This document shows, piece after piece, positions 21,267-32,909 of a stretch of DNA of 64,000 nt (the stretch's first letter is position 1; each line of letters opens with the position of its first letter). Location: assembly GCA_021527695.1 (NCBI GenBank), contig JAKFAO010000010.1, positions 62,001 through 126,000 of the forward strand. Reading direction: 5' to 3'. The position numbers and the translations under genes were made by a program. The notes below the pieces were generated by a model. That model was not told the origin of the DNA. It saw only the letters and a program-made list of their open reading frames with translations, and ran no database searches. The DNA is from Naematelia aurantialba (taxonomy: Eukaryota; Basidiomycota; Tremellomycetes; Tremellales; Naemateliaceae).

Positions 21267-22629
21267 ATGCCTATTCGAGGTCGACTGTCCTCGCAAGCTC
21301 CAGAGGCAGGTCCGAGTCGTACCCGACAACGCCCGTTCCAAACTGCTGCTGTCCCGCCCCTAAATCACCCCACCGCGTCGAGCCAGGATGTCACCCGGCC
21401 GTCCATAGCGCGCATGAAGCTCGCGTTCCAGGACACGCCGGAGAAGTTACGGCTGCTTGAGCACGGATGGAGACAAAAGAGGCGTACAGGACGACTTGTG
21501 ACTCAACATGGGATGCCACGAGAGCAGAGCGAAGCCGATAGGTTTGGGGGAAAGAAGGACACCACACCAGCCCTGCCTTGTGAGCCCCTCCAACCTTCCT
21601 TGGTTCGTGGTCCCTTACCCTTAGCGCATGACGGAGCGGCAAACCTCGTGGTACATCCAGAACACCAGACGAGAGGGATCCAGGTTAAGGTGCCACCAAC
21701 ACCACCTCCTTCTCCGCCGCCGTCAGCACCTCACAAGCCACCGGTTACTGGCGCATCATCCGCTTCGCGACAGGCGTGGGCACTCGGTCATGGTAGACAG
21801 TCGCCATCGGCACATAAGTCACTCATGTCCCAAAATAACGAGCAACCGCAGCCTATTCTCGCGCACCCTCTCAGTCCTACGTACCGCCACGTCCCTCTGA
21901 CCCGCGACGCGACATCGAAGATACATGTGCACCCGCTATCCTCCCCATACGAGCTCAGCATCCAACTCAGCAGCGGGTCCGCACTGGTTGATGTTTTGAG
22001 AGGAGGGATGGTCATCATTCTCGGCGTCCATCGACCTACGCGGCTCAATCTTGCAAATTGCCATGACTGGACGCGCGAGGAGAAACGCACATGGATCAAG
22101 GTTCAAATGCTTGTGGTCGCATACAAGAGGCGAATGCCCAGGGTTAGTTTGATGTGCAATAGAGTCCAGAAAGCTGAGGGCTGCGTAGGTAAAGCTGTAT
22201 CATGCACTAGGTCATCTGAGTATCACTTGCTCTTTCCCGCCAGACATCATGTTATCGTTTGTCCAACAACACACGGCGGATACCACAGCCTTCACAGAGA
22301 ATGTACGGACTCTAGCGCTACGCCCTACAAAACTACCTGCCGAATACCCCATCAAGGTCCAAGTCACGTACTCGCGCGTTGCGCATGAACTCCGGCTAGA
22401 TGCGTCCTCTCATCAGCCAGCGAAGCCTGCTTACCCAAACGAGGTCTTTCGAAGTCGCCGAACGATAAGTCTGCCGACTACGGGTGATGCAGTGAATCAT
22501 GGTCAGCAGGAAAAGACGCTGGATGCACTTCTCGCCGAGAGTTCAAGCGGGTGGCGACACGAAGAGAAAGAGGGATTAAGGCGATTGGTAGAATTACGTC
22601 CTGAATGGTCTCGGTACGACTTTCCATAA
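21267..22629 (+). CDS. Uncharacterised protein, Pro-rich with C-terminal folded region
   Basis: Predicted 427 residues from exons 21267-22142, 22189-22210 and 22244-22629. The 22-nt middle exon is required: joining the outer exons directly breaks the frame, while including it gives ...RMPRVKLYHALDIMLSF.... Residues 1-60 are Ser/Pro-rich; a short helix (PEKLRLLEHGWRQKRR) follows, then a PPPSP-rich linker. Two segments look alike in pattern, GPLPLAHDGAANLVVHP and HVPLTRDATSKIHVHP, each followed by a strand-like IQV/IQL stretch. The second runs into a beta-rich then helical region (SIQLSSGSALVDVLRGG, then KLYHALDIML) whose layout is faintly polo-box-like, but I would not assign that. No signal peptide or membrane helix. 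Function unknown. Confidence 0.6.
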
Positions 22630-22890
22630 GTCAACTTGTATCTGCTGCTACTGGAGCCTGTGTTGTTTGAACTGTACTTGAATGCGCGTGTGATTCGATT
22701 GGCCAGCCCGATGCATTCTTCCGGTGAGGCTCCGTCTGGCATGGGACATGACGCACGGATCGTAGAGGGATATGTTTTTGCTTCCGCGATTTTCGCTCGA
22801 GTTGTTCGTCTTTGGCTGCCCTTGCTGCCCTCCGCTCCGCTCTGTCTTGGTGTCCACGTCGTTGCGGCTATACCGATACCAGCCAGCACC

Positions 22891-24623
22891 ATGTCTGGTC
22901 GCTCGACTGCTGCTTCTTCTGGGCGAGCTCTGCGTGCAGCAACGTCGCGATCAGCTACGACCTCACCGCATCGGCCGTTATCCTCGTCGTCGTCTCTACG
23001 AAAGGCGCCGTCCACTGCACCTTCCTCCTCCTTCCTCCCTCGAGATGAAGAGGCTCACCTTGCCGCCGAGGCGCGTCGCAAGTACCCGCTCCTTTATCAT
23101 CATCCCATCCAGCGGCCGGCGCATTTCCCTCCGCGCAAGTTTCCAGACGCCCCGCCGCATAAACTCATCAACTATCCGTTTCGGACGTATCCTCCAGTAA
23201 AGCCAGAGAACCTTCCAGATTCCATGATGTCTCGTAATAGCGCTCCTTCGAGGAAGAGGAGGGAGGCAGTGCTGGCGGCGTTGATGGGGATGACTACGGG
23301 CGAAGTCGCGGCTCTCACGAGGAGCACGGCTATCGTCAAGAAGCCGGCACACATGAGCTTGAAGGGTAGGATGTGAGTTGGCTCTCGGTTGTTTCCGTAC
23401 CTCCAAGGCGTCGGGCTCCATGTCTTGAGTAGATCGCCACGGTGCATCACGCTGGAAGACACAATTATCAGAGGACCAGCGGACGGTGGGAGACCACGGA
23501 CTGTGAGAGCCAGCGGACTTTGAGAGACCGCGGACTGTGAGAGACCAGCGGACCGTGGGAGGTCGCAGACGGCAGCGGTGATGTACGGGATGGAACGGGG
23601 ATCTCATCTACGCAGAGGAGGACAAACGCGCGGCTGCTGACTAGATCAACAGGCGTTCATTCTCCGCCTACGTCGTGGCAGGCAGCCCACAGAAGGGTAT
23701 GGTCGGTCTCGGATCCGGCAAAGCACTCACTATGTTTGCGGCAGTGGACAAGGCGTTTCATAGAGGTACGCCGCTCCCTTCCTGCTGTACCTTGCTGACT
23801 TGCGTCCGTCTTGCCATTTTCTCTCGCCTCTCTGTTTCCACTTTGACCCGTCTTGGCCTCTGTATTTCTACTGTCCTCCGCGTCTTACGTTATCCGCGCC
23901 TCCGTCGTCGCACGCATATCCGTACCTACCCTGCTTTCTATCCCACACGCGACCACGCAACCATCCACGTTCGTCGTCACAGCGGTCTTGTCCATGGACT
24001 ATGTGAACAAGTACGAGGGGCGCACGCTCTGGGGCCAGGGCAAGGAGCTTGAGAGCAAGTTTGGAGCCACGATCGTCAAGATGCGTGCACGCCCAGCGGG
24101 TGAGTGCTCGTCATCTTGTCATACCTACCCTTCACTCTCACACCCCACCTTCACTCTCATGCCCCACCTTCAGTCTCGTACCCCACCTTCAGTCTCGTAC
24201 CCCACTTTCGCTCTCGTACCCACCTTCATGCTCATTGCGCACCTTTACTCTCATGCCCTCACTTTGTACCATGCTATGACTGACACCTAAAAGGCCACGG
24301 ACTCGCTGTCCCTGATAGCGTCCATCGCATCCTCACTGCCTGTGGAGTCCGCGATTGTTCAGCCGCGATATACGGCAGTTCCGAGAAAGTAAACGTCATG
24401 AAAGCCGTGTTGTCGATCCTGCATGGCGGAGTGAGTTGCCCCTCCCCTCTGCAGCGTGTTTGGCACGTCACTGATGACTGTGTAGGGCAAGCCATGGGGC
24501 TTTGGAGATGGCGAGGACGGCGGAAAGGGCAGCAAGGAGAACAAGGGCAAGGGAATGCGCAGCCTGGACGACATCCAGCGCGAGAGAGGGAGATACGGTG
24601 TGGATATCGGTCGTCGTGTCTAA
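22891..24623 (+). CDS. MRPS5: Mitochondrial small-subunit ribosomal protein uS5m
   Basis: Mitoribosomal small-subunit protein of about 328 residues in five exons (22891-23372, 23653-23765, 23983-24099, 24294-24430, 24486-24623). The first 110 residues are Ser/Arg-rich with a mitochondrial targeting character, then a Pro/Tyr-rich extension. The S5 double-stranded-RNA-binding fold follows: [26 protein letters not shown] motif (split by an exon joint), [27 protein letters not shown], then the C-terminal S5 domain [20 protein letters not shown] with [15 protein letters not shown]. Introns 1 and 3 each contain a minisatellite. An upstream frame from 22636 reads into exon 1, but the ATG at 22891 gives the best targeting sequence. 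Confidence 0.9.
23474..23580 (+). repeat. Minisatellite in uS5m intron 1
   Basis: About five imperfect copies of an 18-19 bp unit like gaccagcggaccgtgggag, wholly inside the 280-nt intron 23373-23652. Confidence 0.7.
24127..24270 (+). repeat. Minisatellite in uS5m intron 3
   Basis: About seven imperfect copies of a 19-bp unit like ccccaccttcagtctcgta, filling most of intron 24100-24293. The pyrimidine-rich strand is the transcript strand, so it also extends the tract before the acceptor. Confidence 0.75.
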
Positions 24624-24739
24624 GCGTATTGGCCACACTACCTACAGTCTGTAGGTATAGGGATATGATGATGCATGATACAAGATCGTCCGAATGTAGA
24701 ATATGTCTAATCGGCACAAACAATGCAAGGCAGGGCATA

Positions 24740-26264
24740 TCAGATGCCAAGCGCGGTAGAGAGCTTCCCCAAGACCGCTAATAATGCAATGGCAACGAGC
24801 CATCTCCAACTGGGCATCCAATTCCGGGCAACAGGTTTCGCTACGTCAGGCTGTGCGTCGCCCACAGCATCGCCTTGTTTTGGATGGTCAGGAGCCGGTG
24901 AGCCCGGCGTGGAGATGGCGGGAGTGGTGGTGGTTGTGGATGGGGGAGAGGGGGCGGTCAAGTCTTTCTTCGTGTTCGTGTGAGCGATACCACCTACAAT
25001 AGGGAGCGAGGGGCAACAACGAGAAATTGGATCACCAGAGTGATAGGTAGCAGAAGGAGCAGAGAAGGACGGAGAGGGGGGGATTATGATAGAGAGAGGC
25101 ACGAGAATGGTGCTCACGGAGCTAGTAGGTCCTTGACCCATATCAGGCAGATCCGTCATCTCCGGGGTCGCATACTGCACGTGTCAGCTGACGCAAGTTT
25201 TAGCAGGAAATGGTTAGCTGACTGAAGGAAAGATATCCTATCGCCCTGTCAGTATACTAGCTAGTCGCCCGTCCACCAGACTCACGCGGAACTTTTTGTT
25301 GCCCAGATTGAACGCGTGACTCTGCTTTGCCAGTGCTCTCTTCTGCTCGTCTGTCGTCCTTACTGCCCCTGCCGTGATCCTGCAGCCAAGTCAGGTCGAA
25401 TAATTGCCCAGGCTACGAGGTCGAGGCACTCACTCGTTGGAAAGCATAAAGGAAAGAAGACCGGTGAGGATGGTGGCAACGGACCAAGCAGCGTTCCACC
25501 TAAACAGCGTTAGCTTGTTCCCCCTCCAATTCACTGGAAAGAAAAATCTCACGTGCTCGGATGACTACAGGCGTCAGCTTTGCACGATTGGGGAAAGGGG
25601 ATAGACGGACTACGAAGTCATGCTCATGCAGATCTTTGTGCCGGTCTCGAATCTTCCCGAAGGGGTGAACATCTTGACGTCGGGGGGTTTAAATGCTGGT
25701 CGAGGATTAGCACGTAGTTGCACGGCCACACTTTCTGCTGTCTTCCATGTAGTCGTGCGTAAGAGGAGAGAAGGAGGACGCACGGTAATCGGAAGGAAAC
25801 CAGATCAGCCCATGGTATTCTCCACCTGCATAGACGCTATCTGGCGGGCCGCGCTAGACCATACAGTTAGTTTCCGCTTTTTCCCAGGTACGTCCTAAAC
25901 TGACGATGATGAAGTGCCCTAGTGGGATTGATTAGCTATGCACATTCCAACATAGGCAGAGTGGATGCAGGACAAAGAGGAGAAAGGAGTAGAAGTGTAC
26001 ACTGCAGAATGCCGGACTAGGGGTTGACGAGGAGACATACAATCCAGTATATTCTTCTCCTCCGGACACGCCCAGATAAACGGAGGTGGGCTCTTCTGCA
26101 TCGCCATGTACTCCTGCTCAAGTCAGAGTGGCTCTCGCCGATACCCGTGAACCTGCCTTCTGGAGCTACGTCACGGCGTAAGCGCAGGCAGTATAGGTAC
26201 GGATATGCGCAGTACGATACTATGAAGCAGCACTCACTCTCTTCTGAGCGACCTTGGTCGCCAT
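24740..26264 (-). CDS. UBC6: ER tail-anchored E2 ubiquitin-conjugating enzyme Ubc6
   Basis: E2 of ER-associated degradation, held in the ER membrane by a C-terminal helix. Eleven exons: 26238-26264, 26157-26165, 26041-26113, 25905-25918, 25784-25853, 25614-25695, 25553-25564, 25434-25499, 25286-25379, 25223-25237, 24740-25174; all phases agree. The product starts MATKVAQKR, then LQK from a 9-nt exon, then EYMAMQKSPPPFIWA. Next come W-HFII (14-nt exon), RGPPDSVYAGGEYHG, and the active-site Cys in TKICMSM. A 12-nt exon supplies SHPS-T before WNAAWSVATILTG. The tail anchor is WRWLVAIALLAVLG near the end. The intron after the 9-nt exon begins GC (gcaggt) rather than GT. A 60-residue low-complexity stretch before the anchor may hide a further intron. 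Divergent from ACL4. Confidence 0.9.
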
Positions 26265-26729
26265 GCTGAGGTGTGCCCGATACGGTTTACAACAGCTGAA
26301 CCAAGTAGTAGGAAAGAAACAAACGACGATTTGGCATGACGTGAGCTTCAAAGGATTTGCTTCCGTCGGTCCGCGCGCGCCACGGTGGCGAACCCTTAAT
26401 ACCTGAAGGGCGATGGTGCGGAAGAAGTGTCGTTGGGCACATGGACTAGCCCCCTAGAGCTTTCTCCCTGCCATTGGGGAGAGCTTTGAAGCGACCTTTT
26501 ATTCATCCCATGCTGTCCTCCGTTCTGCGACGCTTCCGAGCACTCTTGTCCGATGATCCCCAGTCGCCTATGAGTTAGTTAACCACAGACACGGCGAGGT
26601 CACGTGGAAGCCACATGGTAAGCACCTGCTTTCTGCGGGGCTCCCGGCGCAAAATTCAATGTGCTGATCTCGGAGACGTCTACGACTGTAACCTCATCTT
26701 CCTGCTAGTGCACATCATAGATAATCAGC
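26265..26729. promoter_or_regulatory. Divergent promoter region UBC6 / ACL4
   Basis: About 465 bases between two divergent start codons. A cgcgcgcgcc tract lies near 26375. No gene or clear TATA element seen. Confidence 0.4.
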
Positions 26730-28159
26730 ATGGGCCGCTCACAAATGGCCCGAAAGGCTAGAAGATCTAGCAAACCCACCCCAGACACAGCAGCAACACC
26801 TACCAAGCTACCGACAGCAGAACAACTCGTCGGTACGTTTCTCTCCTGTATGCTCTTTCCCATCATCGCTCTTACATGCTGATAACCACACGCAGAAGAG
26901 GCATATGCACTCCTAGCGCAGTCAAAATTTGACAACGCTATCCAGGTCCTCCTTACTGCTCTTGCACTAGATGCACAAAATCTAGAGGTTAAGGAGTTAT
27001 TAGGCGTCGCAGAGCTGGAAGGTGGAGATGTCGACCAAGGTCGTCAAGTAATTCCTTCGAGTTACTCTTGGATAGTCGACATAACTGACAAGTGACATAG
27101 TACTTACTTCAGCTTTTTCCTCCGCATACACCAAATCCACCTTCACAGCCATCGCCATATCTCTATCTTGCGCAGTCGGCGGAAGATCCATCCGAAGCTC
27201 TCAAGTACTATACTTTGGCTGTCGAGCTCATCGAGGCCAAGCTGAGCATGGCAAATGCTCCAGAAGCTGAAAAAAGGGCGAACAAGGTGGAAATGAGACA
27301 ACAAGCTGTGGCGGCACTGGTAGCCATGATCGAGATTTGGATGTCGGATTTGTGGTATGTGTTCCCTCTTCTCCTACATGGTCTTTCCCCCATCCCGCTT
27401 GTCAGTGGCAGCAAGCTGAGCCATGTAGTATGGAAGACGGCGCCGAGGCACAATGCGAGACCCTCATTGCTCGAGCGCTCGAGCTCGATCCTGCGAATCC
27501 AGAAGTCAGGCTCAGTCTGGCTAGTATACGAATGTCCCAATCCCGCTTCCAAGATGCCAAGGAGGTCATCACCTCTCTCTTTCACGAACTCCAACATAAA
27601 GAGCCGTGTGCGTTCTTTTTTTTCCATGCATCCGGCCGAGTTGACGGGTATGAAAGTCGACGAGACATTGCCTTCCATTCCAGCTCGATTACACTTGATA
27701 CGCTTGCTGCTTGAGCACGAACAGCACCTCGACGCTCTCGAGATTCTGGCGACGGTGCGTGAGGAGGACGAGCTGCTGGTGGAAGGTGCATACCTTGAAG
27801 GTTGGGCGTTGTATCTCCGAGCACAATCGCTTGAAGCGAAACCCCCTACTCCGGAGTCGCAAACGGCAGAGAACGGGTCAGCCCAAGTAGATGGCCCCGC
27901 GACGCTGTCGGTCCAGGAATGCCTCGAAGAGGCGTCGGCGAGCCTGTTTGAATGCGCAAAGTTGTATACAGAGCAAGAATACCCTGACGAGGGTATTGGG
28001 TCACATGTTGCGGAGCTTCTCAAGGAGCTGGAGGAGAAGGGTATTAAGCCTGTCCGGCTAGATGAGGACGACGACGAGGAGGCGATGGATGGAGACGGCG
28101 CGGACGGAGAAGGGGATTGGGAGGATGTGGAGGAGAGCAAGGACGTGGAGATGTCTTAG
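26730..28159 (+). CDS. ACL4: Ribosome assembly protein Acl4 (TPR chaperone of uL4/Rpl4)
   Basis: Dedicated chaperone that holds newly made ribosomal protein uL4 until 60S assembly. Five exons (26730-26832, 26896-27047, 27101-27354, 27429-27607, 27657-28159) give 396 residues in frame. A basic N-terminus is followed by TPR-like helix pairs: EEAYALLAQSKFDNAIQVLL, SPYLYLAQSAEDPSEALKYY, ALELDPANPEVRLSLASI, RLHLIRLLLEHEQHLDALEIL. The protein ends in a strongly acidic tail (LDEDDDEEAMDGDGADGEG) as in yeast and fission-yeast Acl4, expected to mimic rRNA on its basic client. A 310-residue antisense frame covers this gene but is a codon-bias shadow. Confidence 0.85.
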
Positions 28160-28242
28160 GGGATGTCGAGGTGTCTTAGATAGTTGGGGGTTTGGCAGCC
28201 TAGCAAGGCGAGCCGCCATTATTTATTCTCGCGCAACGCATT

Positions 28243-28918
28243 TCATGTTCCACCATGGCCAGGCAATGTCCCTCCCCACTGCATCCCGCTCTTGTCTGAG
28301 TCTCCTTTGCGCACCTTTCCTCCTGGTGGTGGTGCTCGTTCTGCTGAGTTTTGTGCTGCTGGAGGGATATCTGATAACTGTGATTCCGATTCACGTATGT
28401 GCTCCGACCACCAAGACCGCATCTCATCTGAGATGGTCAAATTCCGGACAGACGGGTCGGAAAGCATTTCGAGCGTGCGTGACATGCGGCGTAACTGTAA
28501 CGGTCAGCCTATCGACGGGAAGATCGTGTGAATGTTTATTCTGAGACTAAATAGGAATCACCACCTATAGTATTCACGAGCATATGGGTGATCGAGACTT
28601 TGATGATCGAGACTTTGATGGAAGGGTACTTTGAAGCGCAACGACTCACCTGGTGCTCGATAGCCGTATAATCTCTCGGCCCCAGCTGTGGGTTCCGAAA
28701 ATTGTAACGTAAATGCAGGAGAAAGCTGTCTCTCACTGCCTGTTCTCATGTTAAATTCTTAGTCTATGAGGCAGAGGTACACATACTGGTGGCTTTGAAA
28801 ATGCATTACGGACGCCCCTGTTGAACCGTTAGCGGCACGGCAAAGTCTAAGAAGGACAGGAGGGAACGTACTGCCGGTACATCTTGATCACATCGTTCTG
28901 GAGACCTGACCTTACCAT
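28243..28918 (-). CDS. SDH6: LYR-motif protein, succinate dehydrogenase assembly factor 1-like
   Basis: Mitochondrial matrix factor that helps insert Fe-S clusters into SdhB. Four exons (28872-28918, 28787-28817, 28650-28739, 28243-28494) give 139 residues in frame; no single reading frame shows the gene. The N-terminus GLQNDVIKMYRQGVR carries the LYR-type helix (here MYR), followed by FRNPQLGPRDYTAIEHQ, the F-x-x-N/D-Y/F-x-x-IE pattern of SDHAF1/Sdh6, and LRRMSRTLEMLSDPSVRN. A Ser/Pro/Gly-rich tail of about 50 residues goes beyond the usual end. The third intron holds a 15-bp tandem duplication (28589-28618). Divergent from PRE2, 290 bases away. A related LYR factor (LYRM7/Mzm1 type) is the main alternative. 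Confidence 0.75.
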
Positions 28919-29208
28919 ATCTTTCGTAACTCTGCAAGCTGTGAAATTCTGTTTAGATTCTGAGGCTGAGACAGATTCCGAGGTTGAAGACACCTATTGC
29001 GCTCGTCGACTATTGCAGCTGGCATCTTTGGCCGGACGACCTCCACACAGAGAGAAGCACGGAAGCCTTATTCGATACCCACTTTATTCTGACGCGTGGC
29101 TTCCATCATCCACTCGCTGTCGCGGCCTCCTGATACAACTCCAGTTGTCCTTGCTGTCACCTCAGTCGTCTCTGAACATTCTGACCCACACTCGTCTGGT
29201 CAAGCAAG

Positions 29209-30756
29209 ATGGACGCTCTCCTCACTTCCCTCTCCCCGCCACGTCGTCTCGCTCGGCAGATGAATGACGACGGGGACGATGCCGGCTCATCAGCAGACTG
29301 GGGGAGTCAAGGCGGGTTCGGTAACCTTCGCAGTGGTGTGGTGGGAGGTATGACCGTGCCCCGCACACCTGATGTAAGTGTGCTATCCTTAAGCCAGCCT
29401 TTCTTACCTCACGTCCCTCGGCTACTTCAGTCCCTCAGTCCCTGAGCTACTTTATTCCCTCAAGGATTCAACGACTCAGTCCTCAGACAGGAGAACAGGA
29501 GACGAATGGTGCTGATCCGATTGGTGTAGCCTGCAGCATTCTTGAACCTGCATACCGATTCAATGTCGAGCAACCCCCAGGCAAAGATCAAGTTGGCGCA
29601 CGGTACCACGACTCTGGCATTCCGGTTCAAAGGGGGGATCATCGTCGCCGTAGACTCGAGAGCGACGGCCGGTGGCTACATCGGTGAGTTTGCATTCTGT
29701 CAGAACGGCAGAGAGAGAAGAACGGCTCGATGCGGGTCTACTTCAACTCAATTTGGGGGCCTAAGTGGTGTGGGAAGCTCTTGCTCGTGCTCGAGGAAGC
29801 GAACCAGAAGAGAAGCATCGTGCAAAACTGACGCTCGTAGCGAGTGGAACGGTCAAGAAGGTGATCGAGATCAACCCATACCTGCTGGGAACCATGGCAG
29901 GCGGAGCCGCAGACTGTCAATACTGGTGAGTGTTTGCATATTCAACTATCCAAGCTTTATGCGGACTTAAATATCGCCGGAACCTGCCTCGTGATCCTCT
30001 CTTGGATAGCTACCTTCGTTTGCCTCCCACGTGAGAGCTCCCACTGACCCTCTCAGGGAGACATATCTCGGCATGCAGTGCCGGCTACATGAGCTGCGCA
30101 ACAAGGAGCGGATCTCGGTCGCAGCTGCCAGTAAGATCTTAAGCAATATCGTGTACCAGTACAAGGGCATGGGGCTGAGCATGGTCAGTTATGGGCTCTT
30201 ACCCTTGCCTGCCGGAGCTGACTATCGCAGGGAACGATGATCTGTGGATGGGACAAGACTGTGTGTTCGGATTGTGCAGATTATGACTGAAAAGCTGACA
30301 CCGTCAGGGACCGGCATTGTTTTATGTCGACTCTGAAGGACAGCGGCTCAAGGGCGACTTGTTCTCCGTCGGTTCGGGTAGCACGTTTGCCTACGGTGTT
30401 TTGGATCAGGTGACTCGTGGTCATACTCACTTGGCAGCCAGTCGCTAACACTCGGTAGGGGTACAAGTGGGACTTGACAGATGAAGAGGCTCAAGATCTC
30501 GGTCGTCGTTCAATTTGTGCCGCTGGTCATCGTGATGCGTACTCGGGCAACACGATCAACCTGTACCATGTGAAGGAGGCAGGATGGGACTTTATTGGTC
30601 AGCTATCTTATTCCTTTCGAAGATGTCACCACGTAGCTGACGAGGCGAGTAGGAAATTACGACCTCAGCGAGAAGTGGTACGAGTATACGCAGAAGGAGA
30701 AGGGAGACAAGGCGTTACGGGTGGAGGCGCCGTCGCCTATGGCTGTTGAGGCTTAG
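29209..30756 (+). CDS. PRE2: 20S proteasome subunit beta-5 (chymotrypsin-like)
   Basis: Catalytic core-particle subunit with chymotrypsin-like activity. Eight exons (29209-29373, 29530-29683, 29841-29925, 30057-30183, 30231-30260, 30308-30409, 30459-30597, 30653-30756) give 301 residues. An 80-residue propeptide ends LAHG, and the mature enzyme begins TTTLAFRF with Thr81 as the nucleophile. [57 protein letters not shown] and [16 protein letters not shown] are all beta-5 landmarks. The fifth exon is exactly 30 nt, phase 0 on both sides, and encodes [10 protein letters not shown]. Confidence 0.95.
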
Positions 30757-30976
30757 CGCAGAGCTTGTATGCATTTGATCATGACACTGAGGCTTGTCTA
30801 GAGTGTTGGGCGTTTAGAATGAGGCAGGAGCAACCATGTATACGACAGTTCATTGTCGTCTTTCATCTGCAAAGCGGGACCAAATAGTCTCTGTCGAGCT
30901 GTTTCACCTAGTTGTACTGAATTCACCATTCTTTGCGGGTGAATTGTCTGACCTCTATACGTTTGCAGGCCAGAAG

Positions 30977-32723
30977 ATGCCGGATGCTGTCACTCCACTG
31001 TCAGAAGGTACGTCCCATCTTATCTGGGTATATTCTGCGAGCTGAGAGGCGGCAGATGCTCTGAACAGGTATCGCTTAGCGCATACCGATCGCGACTTGA
31101 AACCACTCTTGACCCGGCTCCATCGCCTCGCTCACCTCTCGAGTGCGTCCGCATCCACATCGAAATCCGAATCCAAATCCGAGCCCACTGGTGGAGATGA
31201 TTCGACGGAACAGGGGGCGGTGGAATCAATAGAGCTGGAGAAGGATGAGGTGACGAAGCGGGAGAAGGAGGAAGCGATAGAGCGGGAGAAGGAGGTGCTG
31301 CAGATGGAATTACGCAAGTGGGGAGTCGGGATCAAGAGGTCTTGGGCGGCGGCGATTGGGATACAAAAGGAGGAAGCTAGGCTACGGGAGAGGAGTAGAG
31401 CGACTGGTGAGTGGAGATTGTGGTCGTGGATCCATCTAAGGATGGAGGGTGAGAATGAGTTGAGAGCTCCAGCGTTCAACGCTGAAGGAGGGTGTCTACG
31501 TTCTCATTCAAAGCATTGGATGTAGCCGGAGAATGTTGGAGTACGGAGAGAGAGCTGCAGATGAGGACTGTGTGTTCGGTACGGCGCGAGATGTGCAGAT
31601 GGGGCTATTTGTTTGGTCCGTGGAGAGGAGGATGAAGACTGCATGGGATTAAGGCTGTCGTCGAGTTCCTACCGAGAGGAGCGACACTCGGAATGACACC
31701 TGCTTTCCTACGCTTGAGCTGTGATATCATAACGTGTCTCATGCAGGTGGAGACGTGTCTGGATCCCGACAGCTGTTGGAACGTACATCAAGAGCGGCGC
31801 TAACGGCCTGTAGTGGAACGTACTGAGATGCTCGAGGCGATGCTGGTAGAGGAGAAAAAGTTGCTCGAGCGTCGACAACGCGAGCGTGATGGGATGCGGA
31901 AGTGTGACGAGGTTGCTGAGCGTATTTGGAGCCGGACACGGTCTCGGCAAGAGCTGGACGAGTAAGTGACGAGTTTCCTGCCACCTCGAGGCGACCCCCT
32001 TCCTACCACTCTCAGGTCCCACGCACCTACCAACGTCTCCCTGCCCCTTGCCCCGTCCTTTCCATATTGAACAGGCGCGAGCCTCTCGGCTTGGTCCTTC
32101 AATTTTCGTAATGCGAGGAATTCTAGGCTGATGCACGCGTCAGGCAAATAGAAACGCTCCAGCAGCAGCTCGAGGAGCATCGTGCATCATACGAGGCGTA
32201 TCGCGTCGCGGTGCAAAGCCGGATCGACACATTCGCACAGATCTCGCGGTTGGTGGACGAATGTCGAAACTTCAAGCTACCTGTGGATCCATCAGCCCCG
32301 CTCGCTGCACCTTCCGATAAGATGGACGTCGATGAACCTGCTTCTTCACGATCTGCAGAGGGGTCAGCTGCGGCTGCGGCCGCCACCGCAAATACCAAGC
32401 TCAACGCTGGTGCCCCAGCGTTCCAACCTAAGCCGTCTCTGCCCGCATCTCTTCCTGCGGCACCAGCACCCGCACCGGCGCCCTCTCGCAGTTCAACGCC
32501 AACAGCGAGCGGGATCTCGACGCTCCCTCCTCCACCTATTGCCCGGCCACCGGCCGCCCGTGCACCGAGTGGTTCGGCCAGAGGAGCAAGGGGTCTACCG
32601 AGTAGACCATCGGCTTTGAGGAGCAGCACTGTTCCTGTGGTCTCTGGAGGGGCAATGGAGGAAGGCGAGGTGGGAGAGGATGGAGAGGTGGATGATCGGC
32701 AAAAGTCGAGGGGCAGGAAGTGA
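30977..32723 (+). CDS. THO complex subunit 7-like coiled-coil protein
   Basis: Probable THO/TREX component linking transcription to mRNA export. Secure exons are 30977-31007 (starts MPDAVTPLSE), 31056-31406 (ALNRYRLAHTDRDLKPLLTR, then a Lys/Glu-rich helix and LRKWGVGIKRSWAAA), about 31816-31961 (ERTEMLEAMLVEEKKLLERR, CDEVAERIWSRTRSRQELDE) and 32144-32723 (QIETLQQQLEEHRASYEAYR, then a disordered tail). The order of helices, with the CDEVAERI and RSRQELDE segment, fits the THOC7/Mft1 family. Exons between 31407 and 31815 are not resolved. The C-terminal 150 residues are Ala/Pro-rich with KMDVDEP and an acidic EEGEVGEDGE end, longer than in animals. Family call is moderate confidence. Confidence 0.6.
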
Positions 32724-32909
32724 TCTGTGATATTTGCGTGGAAGACGCTCCAGAACACTGGGGGCTATCTCATTGGGCTACTTGTGTCTTGTGTTTTAGG
32801 ACGGCCATGGTGAGAGATGCATGACCGCATACTGTATCGTGTTTGCCATACTTGGTAGCCATTGGCACACGCCGAGGTGGATTACTCATGAGACATGCCA
32901 TCTTTGCAA

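Noticed and set aside
23474..24270. CRISPR-like or satellite array
   Set aside because: Two ordinary intronic minisatellites with no spacers, in a eukaryotic gene.
27208..28140. 310-residue minus-strand frame opposite ACL4
   Set aside because: Ser-rich low-complexity translation that is the codon-bias shadow of the acidic TPR gene on the plus strand; no conserved motif.
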